Assembly (NCBI GenBank): GCA_947305675.1
Contig: CAMZED010000038.1
Coordinates: forward strand, 1 to 12,796
Reading direction: 5' to 3'
From: an uncultured Clostridia bacterium
GTDB lineage: Bacteria > Bacillota > Clostridia > Oscillospirales > CAG-382
Length of the DNA stretch: 12,796 bases
Shown here: piece by piece, positions 6,659 through 12,796 of the stretch
How positions within the stretch are numbered: the stretch's first letter is position 1
How the letters are laid out: each line of letters begins with the position of its first letter
Made by a program: the position numbers and the translations under genes
The notes under the pieces: model-generated
Database searches by the model: none
What the model saw: only the letters and a program-made list of their open reading frames with translations
Told to the model about the DNA's origin: nothing

Positions 6659-7984
6659 TCAAGCCGGTTTATAGGTTTTTACTTCGGTAACGCTGAAATC
6701 TTCCGTCGGAGACGAAAACAGGCTGACGTTAAAGCTGACTTCTATCACGGTACCGTCCGTGCTCACATAATAACCTCCGGCAGCACTCAGATTGGTTACA
6801 GCCTTTCCGCTGCCGTCAAGCTTGTAAAACGCATAGAATGGGGTTCCGTAGGTCTTGACAAGCTCGCTGTATTTCATTCCGGGTTTGATCACGTATTCTT
6901 CGGTGTCAAGCGGGACCGTTTCCGCCGCTTCATCCCCTGCAAACAATTCCGTATATTTCTCGAACAACCCGCGCACAAACGCGTAATCGTTTATTACGGC
7001 GCCGGTATTTTCCGGCGGAACAGTCCAATCAAGCCCTTTAAGCGCGGGTTCATCTTTTGGAATACCGCCTATATCGCTCATAAACCATCTGCGCGGTACG
7101 CTGATAGTAAATATCTTATATTTGCTTGTCGAATCATAGCTTAAGCGGGTTGCGCTCTCGTAGGTCACCTGCTTTTTTTCGGTTGATTCCAGCATCGAGC
7201 TGTATTCTTCGGGATCTTCAACTTCGCCGTTGTCGATAAGCAGACGGCAGGTTTTCCAACGCTCTTCAAAACTATCGAAATTTGTCGAACCGCCGTTGAA
7301 TTTTGTTGTTTCGGTATCGATTACAAACTCGTTGACGGTTCTTCCGGTATTGGTTTCGATCCTCATTATCTCGCATCCGCATTTCAATCCGGAGTCTGCC
7401 ATTTCAACCCGGTAAAGCATAATCAGGGTAAGGTCGAAATATATCTGTCTTTGGCATTTCACCTCGTCGCCGTAGGACAGTTTGTCGGTGTGCATGGTTT
7501 TTATTACCGCGTCGCTGCCGTCGTATTCCACCGTATAAGTGCCAAAATGATGTTCCTCGATCCATTCGGGATCGCAGATATATTCAAAGCAGGGCAGGAG
7601 TTTTGCGTTGGTGAGCACGATTTTGTCGTATTTAAAATAAGAGTCGATCGTGTCATTGCTTAAATACATTATTTCTTCTTCGGTAAGATAAAACCTTTCA
7701 CCTTCGGCGCGTTTAGCTTCGACGGCGGCGAACTGTTCTTCGGAATAAAGAGTGAGAACGCCTTCGTCGATCTGTTCAAAACGAGCGAACTTACTCTTTA
7801 TTATATTCTGCGGGGTGACAGTTTCCTCCGGGATCAACTGTTCGGTGTCGATCCCTTCCGGCGCGGAATAGTCTTCTTCTTCGCGCGGGACTTCGGCAAA
7901 CGCCGCGATGCAGGCTGTAAGCACTACCGCCGAAACCAATAATACAACCGCGACGATCAAAATGAATTTTTTGTTTTGCTTCAT
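6659..7984 (-). CDS. Secreted protein or lipoprotein of unknown function
   Basis: I do not recognise this 441-residue protein as a named family. It starts with a typical export signal: KQNKK, then a hydrophobic stretch over residues 7-24. LTAC (22-25) fits a lipobox with Cys25 as the possible lipidation site, while AFA before Glu31 could equally be a signal peptidase I site. An acidic, Glu-rich linker (31-55) follows, then a long mixed alpha/beta region. The last ~75 residues (PGMKYSELVKTYGTP, then YYVSTDGTVIEVSF) resemble the short helix-plus-sheet module of BLIP/SmpA-OmlA-like envelope proteins; this is a pattern impression, not a search result. The start has AAAGGAG at good distance. The gene lies 78 bases after the histidine kinase on the same strand with no convincing promoter between, so it is probably co-transcribed and may be an accessory or target of that two-component system. 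Confidence 0.85.
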   Translation of the reverse strand: MKQNKKFILIVAVVLLVSAVVLTACIAAFAEVPREEEDYSAPEGIDTEQLIPEETVTPQNIIKSKFARFEQIDEGVLTLYSEEQFAAVEAKRAEGERFYLTEEEIMYLSNDTIDSYFKYDKIVLTNAKLLPCFEYICDPEWIEEHHFGTYTVEYDGSDAVIKTMHTDKLSYGDEVKCQRQIYFDLTLIMLYRVEMADSGLKCGCEIMRIETNTGRTVNEFVIDTETTKFNGGSTNFDSFEERWKTCRLLIDNGEVEDPEEYSSMLESTEKKQVTYESATRLSYDSTSKYKIFTISVPRRWFMSDIGGIPKDEPALKGLDWTVPPENTGAVINDYAFVRGLFEKYTELFAGDEAAETVPLDTEEYVIKPGMKYSELVKTYGTPFYAFYKLDGSGKAVTNLSAAGGYYVSTDGTVIEVSFNVSLFSSPTEDFSVTEVKTYKPA

Positions 7985-8062
7985 TTTTTAATTCTCCTTT
8001 CGGTTTTGCCAAATAATACACCGCGATTTTTAACGCTTTTTATTCGAATTGTCATCAACTTG

Positions 8063-9436
8063 TCAATTATCTGAAAATTTAACATTCACTTCGGTCCCGC
8101 GCCCGGGAGCCGAATCAAAAATCATTTTCGCTGAATGCGCGTTCGCTATCTGGCTGCAAAGCGCCAGCCCCAACCCCGCGCCGCCCTCCGCGCGTGAGCG
8201 CGATTTGTCAGTGCGGTAAAAAGGCTCGGTGATGCGGGCAACCTGATCCACGGTCATTCCTTTGCCGTCGTCTTTAACCGATAAAAAAGCGATCCCGTCA
8301 ACCGCGCCCGAACCGATAACAACATTCCCGCCGGGCTCGCAGGCTTTCAGTGCGTTTTCGGTAAGGTTATAAAGAAGCATATTCAAAAGCGTTTCGTCAC
8401 CCTGAACGGTGATCGCGCGGGATTCGGTCTCAAGTGATATTCCTGCGTTTTCCGCTTTGCTTTTAAGGCTTTCCGCAACGCTTTCGACAATTGTTTTAAG
8501 ATTGACCGGAACTCTTTTTATTGCATTTTCGCGGATAAACGCCGTATCAAGCAGCTTTTCGGATATATTTTGCAGCCGCCGGGATTCGCGCATTATCGCA
8601 ATCGCGCATTCGATCTTTTCGTCCTCGTCGGTCTTGCTGCGCCGAAGATATTCCGCATAACCGTAAATAGATGTCAGCGGGGTTCTCAACTCGTGAGCAA
8701 GATCGTCGACAAGCCGCTGTTTTTGCTCGGCGGTGGATCTCAACTCGTTCAGATTCGATTCTATACGGTCGACCATTATATTAAAACTTTTGCCCAACTC
8801 GCCGAATTCGTCGGTCCTGCTTTCGTCGGCACGCGCTCCGCTGTCACCCATCGATATTTCTTCGGTCGCTTTTCTCAGCCGCTCCAAAGGCACCGTCAGT
8901 CTGCGAAGCACCAGATAAAGCAATATTCCGGTAAATACCGAAACGCCCAGTGCGGTAAGAACGTAGGTTACGACCATTTGCCCGAATTCAGTGTAAAGCC
9001 CGGTCAGATCTTTCCCGAACACCAGAATAAATCCCGTGTTTCCGACAGGGGAGGATAAAAGCAGAAATCGTCTGCCGTCAAGTATTTCATAGGATTTTGC
9101 GCTTTCGCCGCTCAAAGAATGCTTTATCGGAAATGTGGAATATACAACTTGCCCTTCTTTTCTGAATTCAAGAAACACTCCCTGCTTTTGATAAACCGAT
9201 CCGTAAGACTCCATAAGCCGCTCCGGTTTCGCCGTGCCGTTGAACATCATCATATCGCTCAGATCGCGCTCGAAAGACCGCGAAATATAAGATTCGAGCG
9301 ACGAGGCGCTGTCCGCCGCTTCGTTAAGATTGTGGCGGTAAGAATAATAAGCCAGCGCAAAAACGCTTAAATCCAGGCATAAAAGAAACACTACAAGCGT
9401 AAGTAAATAGGTTTTTTGCCAGAATTTCAGTTTCAT
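8063..9436 (-). CDS. Membrane-bound sensor histidine kinase
   Basis: The 457-residue protein is a classical HPK of the EnvZ/PhoR kind. Transmembrane segment 1 is at about 9-31 and segment 2 at about 154-177, enclosing an extracellular sensor region of about 120 residues with no domain I recognise. A HAMP linker follows (about 178-230, RLTVPLERL), then the HisKA domain with the phosphorylated His248 in DLAHELRTPLTS. The ATPase domain has the N box (Asn357, Asn361), the DDGKG G1 box at 389-393, the EPFYRTD F box at 404-410, and the GGAGLGLAL G2 box near 418-426. All catalytic boxes are intact, so autophosphorylation is expected. The ATG overlaps the stop of the response regulator by four bases (ATGA), with GGAG just upstream. 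The stimulus is unknown; the partner gene upstream is damaged. Confidence 0.95.
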   Translation of the reverse strand: MKLKFWQKTYLLTLVVFLLCLDLSVFALAYYSYRHNLNEAADSASSLESYISRSFERDLSDMMMFNGTAKPERLMESYGSVYQKQGVFLEFRKEGQVVYSTFPIKHSLSGESAKSYEILDGRRFLLLSSPVGNTGFILVFGKDLTGLYTEFGQMVVTYVLTALGVSVFTGILLYLVLRRLTVPLERLRKATEEISMGDSGARADESRTDEFGELGKSFNIMVDRIESNLNELRSTAEQKQRLVDDLAHELRTPLTSIYGYAEYLRRSKTDEDEKIECAIAIMRESRRLQNISEKLLDTAFIRENAIKRVPVNLKTIVESVAESLKSKAENAGISLETESRAITVQGDETLLNMLLYNLTENALKACEPGGNVVIGSGAVDGIAFLSVKDDGKGMTVDQVARITEPFYRTDKSRSRAEGGAGLGLALCSQIANAHSAKMIFDSAPGRGTEVNVKFSDN

Positions 9437-10057
9437 ATCTCCAACCTGTAACCGGTCTTATATACCGTTTTGATCCTTTCTTCAATGCCGAGCTTTTTCC
9501 GCAGCTGCTGAATATGCACGTCGACGGTTCGCGTATCGCCGGAATAATCGAATCCCCACACCAGCGATATCAGTTTCTCGCGCGATAAAGCGATGTTGCG
9601 GTTGGTTATAAGTGTTTCAAGCAGATCAAATTCCTTCGGCTTAAGCTGTATCTCCGCGTCGCCGCGATAAACCCTGCGGCTGATAAAATCGACGCGTACG
9701 TCGTCAAACCGGAATTGACGGTTCGCACCCTTGTAACGCCGTAAAACCGCTTCAACCCGCGCGGTAAGTTCCTGCATTTCAAACGGCTTGGATATATAAT
9801 CGTCGCCGCCGAGCCGCAATCCCTTCAACTTGTCCTGCAGACCGGACCGCGCGGTCAAAAATATAACCGGTATGCCGTCTGTCTGCGTGATCACCTCGAA
9901 TCCCGAAAGCTCTGGCAGCATCACGTCGAGGATCATCAGATCAAACCGCCGCGGCGCCGTCATAGACCTGACGGCATTCGTGTCCGGCAAGCAGCATATT
10001 CTTTTTGATAAGATCATTAATGCTTTTTTCGTCCTCAACAATAAGTATCTTCGCCAT
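9433..10057 (-). pseudogene. OmpR/PhoB-family response regulator, frameshifted in the receiver domain
   Basis: The gene starts at the ATG ending at 10057, preceded by GGAGGTGA five bases away, and encodes MAKILIVEDEKSIND... through QVYDGAAAV before a TGA at 9941-9943. The rest of the regulator continues in a frame shifted by one base: FDLMILDVMLPE with the phospho-acceptor Asp, an LTA motif, DDYISKPF with the conserved Lys, then a complete winged-helix DNA-binding domain (LKPKEFDLLE, TVDVHIQQLRKKL, TGYRLEI). Between YDG and FDLMILD most relatives have about 11-14 residues, but here only three or four fit. This points to a loss of roughly 23 or 26 bases (two more than a multiple of three) within the GC-rich stretch near 9945-9957. 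An internal ATG at 10041 opens a long frame, but its first ~30 residues are out of frame with the real receiver. The rest is well conserved, so the break is recent or a sequence error. Confidence 0.85.
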
Positions 10058-10109
10058 ACGGGTCACCTCCGTTATGAATATAATCCCGCCATGTTATCGA
10101 GTTGTTAAT

Positions 10110-10138
10110 AGTATAACTTATTTTCCTCCGCGTTTCAA
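10110..10138 (-). promoter_or_regulatory. Sigma-70-type promoter for the two-component operon
   Basis: On the minus strand TTGAAA (10133-10138) and TATACT (10110-10115) are separated by exactly 17 bases, close to the consensus for a housekeeping sigma factor. It lies about 50 bases upstream of the response regulator ATG, which has GGAGGTGA at 10063-10070. It should drive the response regulator, the kinase and probably the downstream secreted-protein gene. I see no obvious direct repeat for autoregulation. Confidence 0.75.
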
Positions 10139-10248
10139 TTACAAAGCCGCGCTCTGTCAATTATTGCCTGAAAATCCGGCAAATACATCTTGCCGCGAAT
10201 CGTTATGGATAAATACAGCGTAAGGCATTCAGCTGAATAACAAAACAT

Positions 10249-10281
10249 GATCTGCCGAATAAAGTCCGGCAGATCCTTTTT
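10249..10281 (+). terminator. Hairpin terminator, + oriented, possibly bidirectional
   Basis: GATCTGCCG (10249-10257) pairs with CGGCAGATC (10267-10275) across a nine-base loop, followed on the + strand by CTTTTT. On the minus strand the stem is followed by ATGTTTTGTTATTC, moderately U-rich. There is no + strand gene upstream in this gap, so it most likely backs up the adjacent minus-strand terminator. The remaining part of 10058-10355, between this hairpin and the promoter, holds no convincing gene. Confidence 0.55.
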
Positions 10282-10286
10282 CTGCG

Positions 10287-10315
10287 AAAAACAACTCCCC
10301 GCGCGGGGAGTTGTT
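10287..10315 (-). terminator. Intrinsic terminator of the ior-paaK-ACT operon
   Basis: A perfect 11-bp stem (AACAACTCCCC at 10290-10300 with 10305-10315) closed by GCGC is followed on the minus strand by a run of five T's (two of them in the stem) and then CGC. It lies about 40 bases after the stop of the ACT-domain gene and is oriented to end that operon before the two-component promoter. Confidence 0.8.
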
Positions 10316-10355
10316 TGCGTGATTCTTCCGAATGATTTCAAAGAATAAGTTCCTG

Positions 10356-10766
10356 TCAGCCGAGGACCGCGAACCCGGCGTTTGTAAGCACGTTTTCGGC
10401 GGCGTAATTATCCTCGACGCGCAAAGCGATAAATACGCTTTCGCCCTCGCGCGAGATAAAGGCGTAAAGATATTCCATATTTATCCCGGCGTTGTCCAAG
10501 GCGTTAAGAGCGCGCGCAAGCTCGCCTGATCTGTCGGGGATCTTTATCCCGACCACCTCGGTTATCTGAACAAGAAAACCCTTTCCGCGCAATACCTCAA
10601 GCGCTTCGTCGGGCTTGTTGACGATAAGGCGAAGTATGCCGAAATCCTTTGTGTCGGCGATCGAAAGCGCGCTCATATCGATATTTTCCTCGGCGAGCGA
10701 AGAAGTTATTTCGGCAAGTCTGCCGCGCTTGTTCTCTACAAATACGGTAAGTTGTTTTATCGCCAT
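10356..10766 (-). CDS. Tandem ACT-domain protein (amino-acid-binding regulatory protein)
   Basis: This 136-residue protein consists of two ACT modules and nothing else: about residues 3-66 (KQLTVFVENKRGRLAEI...) and 70-134 (VVGIKIPDRSGELARAL...). Each shows the beta-alpha-beta start with the conserved Gly at the first strand-helix turn (KRGRL and RSGEL), where ACT domains bind amino acids. The chosen start is the ATG at 10766, because GGGAGG sits seven bases before it; an earlier TTG at 10790 would overlap that ribosome site. It lies 20 bases after paaK and is the last gene before the terminator. Free-standing tandem ACT proteins next to phenylacetate-CoA ligase and indolepyruvate oxidoreductase recur in anaerobes; sensing of an aromatic amino acid is a plausible but unproven role. 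Confidence 0.9.
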   Translation of the reverse strand: MAIKQLTVFVENKRGRLAEITSSLAEENIDMSALSIADTKDFGILRLIVNKPDEALEVLRGKGFLVQITEVVGIKIPDRSGELARALNALDNAGINMEYLYAFISREGESVFIALRVEDNYAAENVLTNAGFAVLG

Positions 10767-10786
10767 TTTTCTGCCTCCCGAAAAAA

Positions 10787-12097
10787 TCAATCGTGTAATT
10801 TGCGCCGGTCGATAACGCGTACGGCTTTGCCCTCGCTCCGCTCGATCGACTTCGGCGCCACAAGGTGGACTTTCGGCTGGATGCCGAGCATCGTCTTGAT
10901 CGATTCCGAAAGTTTGCGTTCCATCGCGGTTATTCCGCTGACCGTGTCGCTGAACTGTTCGGGCGCAAGCTCGACAAACACGTCGAGCGTGTCGGAATTG
11001 TTGAATCTGTCGACTTCAATACGGTAGTTCGGAGCGTAGCCCTCTTTTAAAAGCACCGTTTCGATCTGTGAAGGGAATACGTTGACGCCGCGGATTATAA
11101 GCATATCATCGCTTCTGCCCATCGGCTTCGACATACGAATATGAGTCCTGCCGCAAGCGCATTTTTCGCTTGTGAGCACGCAGATATCGCGCGTGCGGTA
11201 GCGCAGCAGGGGAAAGGCTTCTTTGTCGATGGAAGTAAAAACAAGCTCGCCTTTTTCGCCTTCTGGCAAAACCTCACCGGTGTCCGGGTCGATAATTTCG
11301 GCAATGAAATGATCCTCGTTGATGTGCATCCCGTGCTGTTCGCAGCACTCAAAAGCGACGCCGGGACCGGAAGTTTCGGTAAGGCCGTAAATATCGTAAG
11401 CCTTTATTCCGAGCGATTTCTGAATATCGCGCCGCATCTCCTCGGTCCAGGGCTCTGCTCCGAAAATGCCGGCTTTCAAGCAGTTGTCCTCGGGTTTATA
11501 ACCGCGCTCTTTAAGCGATTCGCCTATATAAGCCGCATATGAAGGGGTACAGCAAAGGATCGTCGCTTTAAGATCCATCATAAACTGTATCTGCCGTTCG
11601 GTGTTTCCGCTCGACATCGGCAGGGTAAGCGAACCCACCTTGTGCGAACCGCCGTTCAATCCCGGCCCGCCGGTGAAAAGGCCGTAGCCGTAACATACCT
11701 GCACGACGTCGTCCTTAGTGCCGCCTGCGGCGACGATCGCCCTTGCACAGCATTCCTCCCATAGATCGATATCGTGCTGCGTGTAATAAGCTATAACACG
11801 TTTGCCCGTCGTTCCCGAAGTCGACTGGATACGCACGCAATCGGCGAGCGGGACGGCAAGCATACCGTAGGGATAAGTCTCGCGAAGATCGCTTTTTGAA
11901 ATGAACGGAAGTTTGTAAAGATCGTCGACGCCCTTAACGTCGTCCGGTGAAACGCCGCTTTCGTCCATAAGCGCGCGGTAATACGGCACATGATCATAGA
12001 CGTGCCTTACCTGCCGAACAAGTTTTTCGGATTGAAGCCGTTTTAACTGTTCGCGCGGCATCGTTTCGATTTCTTTGTTAAAATATCTTTGAGACAT
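10787..12097 (-). CDS. paaK: Phenylacetate-CoA ligase (AMP-forming)
   Basis: The 436-residue protein has the length and motifs of PaaK in the adenylate-forming superfamily: the phosphate loop STSGTTGKR at 92-100, the acyl-adenylate motif GAEPW at 213-217, YGLTETSGPG at 237-246, RYRTRD at 299-304, a CACGRT turn (Cys313, Cys315), and the C-terminal lid with Lys424 in EGKAVRV. It activates phenylacetate or related aryl-acetates to their CoA thioesters with ATP. The start has GGGAGG upstream and lies 15 bases after iorB. Next to an indolepyruvate:ferredoxin oxidoreductase, the likely substrates are phenylacetate, 4-hydroxyphenylacetate or indoleacetate. Direction is uncertain: either disposal of aryl-acetyl-CoA from amino acid fermentation or activation of aryl-acetates for reductive carboxylation to aryl-pyruvates. 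No paaA-E-type oxygenase genes are near, as expected for an anaerobe. Confidence 0.95.
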   Translation of the reverse strand: MSQRYFNKEIETMPREQLKRLQSEKLVRQVRHVYDHVPYYRALMDESGVSPDDVKGVDDLYKLPFISKSDLRETYPYGMLAVPLADCVRIQSTSGTTGKRVIAYYTQHDIDLWEECCARAIVAAGGTKDDVVQVCYGYGLFTGGPGLNGGSHKVGSLTLPMSSGNTERQIQFMMDLKATILCCTPSYAAYIGESLKERGYKPEDNCLKAGIFGAEPWTEEMRRDIQKSLGIKAYDIYGLTETSGPGVAFECCEQHGMHINEDHFIAEIIDPDTGEVLPEGEKGELVFTSIDKEAFPLLRYRTRDICVLTSEKCACGRTHIRMSKPMGRSDDMLIIRGVNVFPSQIETVLLKEGYAPNYRIEVDRFNNSDTLDVFVELAPEQFSDTVSGITAMERKLSESIKTMLGIQPKVHLVAPKSIERSEGKAVRVIDRRKLHD

Positions 12098-12112
12098 CGG
12101 TTTCCTCCCGTA

Positions 12113-12685
12113 TTATTTACCGTATCCGAGGCCGAACGCCTTTATGTTCATCTCTGCAAATTTCGGGGCGACCGTTTTTTCTATCGCCTCGATCCATTTT
12201 TCATAAGGCATATCGAAATATTTTGCAAGACGTGCAAGCAAAACAATATTTGTCGTTTTTGCCGACCCGGCTTCCAAAGCGAGCTTCAAAGCGTCGACTT
12301 CGTCGATCCAAACGCCTTTTTTCTTAAGCTCTTCGAGTATATCAGAAGGGTATTCCGCCGCGCCGATAATTACCGGCATCGGATCGATCTCCTGCGTGTT
12401 GACGATTATCTTTCCGCCGGTTTTCAGGCAGCCGACCCAACGCGCCGCTTCGGATTTTTCGAACGAGACGATATAATCCGCTTCGCCTTTTGTTATCACC
12501 GGCGAATAGACCTTTTCCCCGAAACGTACGTAGGTGACGACGCTCCCTCCGCGCTGGCTCATTCCGTGGACTTCGGAAACTTTGACGTCGTGCCCTTCAT
12601 CGATCAAAAGCCTGCCGAGCAGTTTCGAAGCGAGCAGGCTGCCCTGACCGCCTACGCCGACGATCATAATACTTGTTACCGCCAT
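12113..12685 (-). CDS. iorB: Indolepyruvate:ferredoxin oxidoreductase, beta subunit
   Basis: This 190-residue protein is the small subunit of the IorAB complex, which oxidatively decarboxylates aryl-pyruvates (from Trp, Phe, Tyr transamination) to aryl-acetyl-CoA while reducing ferredoxin. It belongs to the gamma-type fold of 2-oxoacid:ferredoxin oxidoreductases: IMIVGVGGQGSLLAS at the N-terminus (GVGGQG at 10-15) and SEVHGMSQRGGSV at 37-49 are characteristic. The start is placed at the ATG at 12685: AAAGGAG is ten bases upstream, whereas the ATG at 12694 has it only one base away. That alternative start would add three residues and overlap the iorA stop. A gap of five bases separates it from iorA. 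The catalytic thiamine site is in IorA, mostly outside the window. Confidence 0.93.
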   Translation of the reverse strand: MAVTSIMIVGVGGQGSLLASKLLGRLLIDEGHDVKVSEVHGMSQRGGSVVTYVRFGEKVYSPVITKGEADYIVSFEKSEAARWVGCLKTGGKIIVNTQEIDPMPVIIGAAEYPSDILEELKKKGVWIDEVDALKLALEAGSAKTTNIVLLARLAKYFDMPYEKWIEAIEKTVAPKFAEMNIKAFGLGYGK

Positions 12686-12690
12686 TAAGG

Positions 12691-12796
12691 TCATTCTCCT
12701 TTCGAAATTGCGCCGAAAGCGCACAGTTGGGCGCAAACTTTGCACCCGACGCACAGCGTTGAATCGATACGGGCTTTACCGTTCTTCATCGAGATC
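12691..12796 (-). CDS. iorA: Indolepyruvate:ferredoxin oxidoreductase, alpha subunit, C-terminal end (partial)
   Basis: The right edge encodes only the last 34 residues, ending KGE before TGA at 12691-12693. They contain LCVGCKVCAQLC followed by AFGAI, which is the start of a Cys-x2-Cys-x2-Cys-x3-Cys iron-sulfur motif of the bacterial ferredoxin type. IorA ends in such a ferredoxin domain, which passes electrons from the thiamine site to ferredoxin. The identity follows from this motif plus the adjoining iorB; the catalytic part continues beyond the window. Confidence 0.85.
   Translation of the reverse strand, partial: ISMKNGKARIDSTLCVGCKVCAQLCAFGAISKGE

Noticed and set aside
6449..7144. 231-codon + strand open frame opposite the secreted-protein gene
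   Set aside because: It starts before the operon terminator, runs through all hairpins and is antisense to a gene with signal peptide and ribosome site.
9941..9960. Programmed +1 frameshift restoring the response regulator
   Set aside because: A simple +1 shift would still leave the receiver about eight residues short around the third strand, and no classic slippery site with a following structure is evident. Deletion or sequence error is simpler.
10135..10341. 68-codon minus-strand open frame in the gap before the two-component operon
   Set aside because: It runs through both terminator hairpins and the promoter -35 region and has no convincing ribosome site or protein-like composition.
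12089..12688. 199-codon + strand open frame opposite iorB
   Set aside because: It is the antisense of iorB, which shows clear family motifs.
1..12796. tRNA, rRNA, CRISPR array, insertion sequence or riboswitch
   Set aside because: I found no cloverleaf, regularly spaced repeats, transposase, terminal inverted repeats or recognisable riboswitch core on either strand by reading; short ncRNAs cannot be excluded by eye.

Overview
The window looks like a chromosomal segment of an anaerobic low-to-mid GC Gram-positive bacterium, most likely an uncultured member of the Clostridia. This rests on a meso-diaminopimelate dehydrogenase, an oxygen-sensitive indolepyruvate:ferredoxin oxidoreductase paired with a phenylacetate-CoA ligase, strong AGGAGG-type ribosome binding sites, and tightly overlapping ATGA gene junctions. 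I cannot name a genus. TGA, TAA and ATG behave as in the standard bacterial code.

Positions 1-588 are anomalous. An open frame from the left edge encodes the C-terminal part of a class C beta-lactamase-like serine hydrolase up to its GHGG motif. It then continues, without a frame change, into the last ~74 codons of chorismate synthase (aroC), interrupted by a TGA at 403-405. This is a chimera of two unrelated genes, either a recombination scar or an assembly artefact at a contig edge.

Positions 588-6366 (+ strand) are a compact aromatic amino acid operon: an AroE-AroK fusion, aroQ, aroA, tyrA and a class I DAHP synthase, joined by overlaps of 1-4 bases or a 2-base gap, then ddh (diaminopimelate dehydrogenase). 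With the aroC remnant this gives most of the shikimate pathway plus the tyrosine branch; aroB and pheA are not in the window. A clear intrinsic terminator at 6478-6525 closes the operon.

Positions 6659-10057 (- strand) form a convergent unit: an OmpR-type response regulator, a membrane sensor histidine kinase and an unrecognised secreted protein or lipoprotein. The promoter and ribosome binding site are well formed, but the regulator is frameshifted within its receiver domain, with about 8 residues apparently lost.

Positions 10356-12796 (- strand) carry iorA (partial), iorB, paaK and a tandem-ACT protein, with a minus-strand terminator after the last gene. This cassette interconverts aryl-pyruvates, aryl-acetyl-CoA and aryl-acetates. 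It can run as amino acid fermentation or, in reverse, as salvage of aryl-acetates into aromatic amino acids. The window therefore holds de novo aromatic synthesis on one side and aryl-acetate/aryl-pyruvate metabolism on the other. I see no clearly new defence, mobile or CRISPR system; the strongest oddities are the chimera at the left edge and the broken response regulator.
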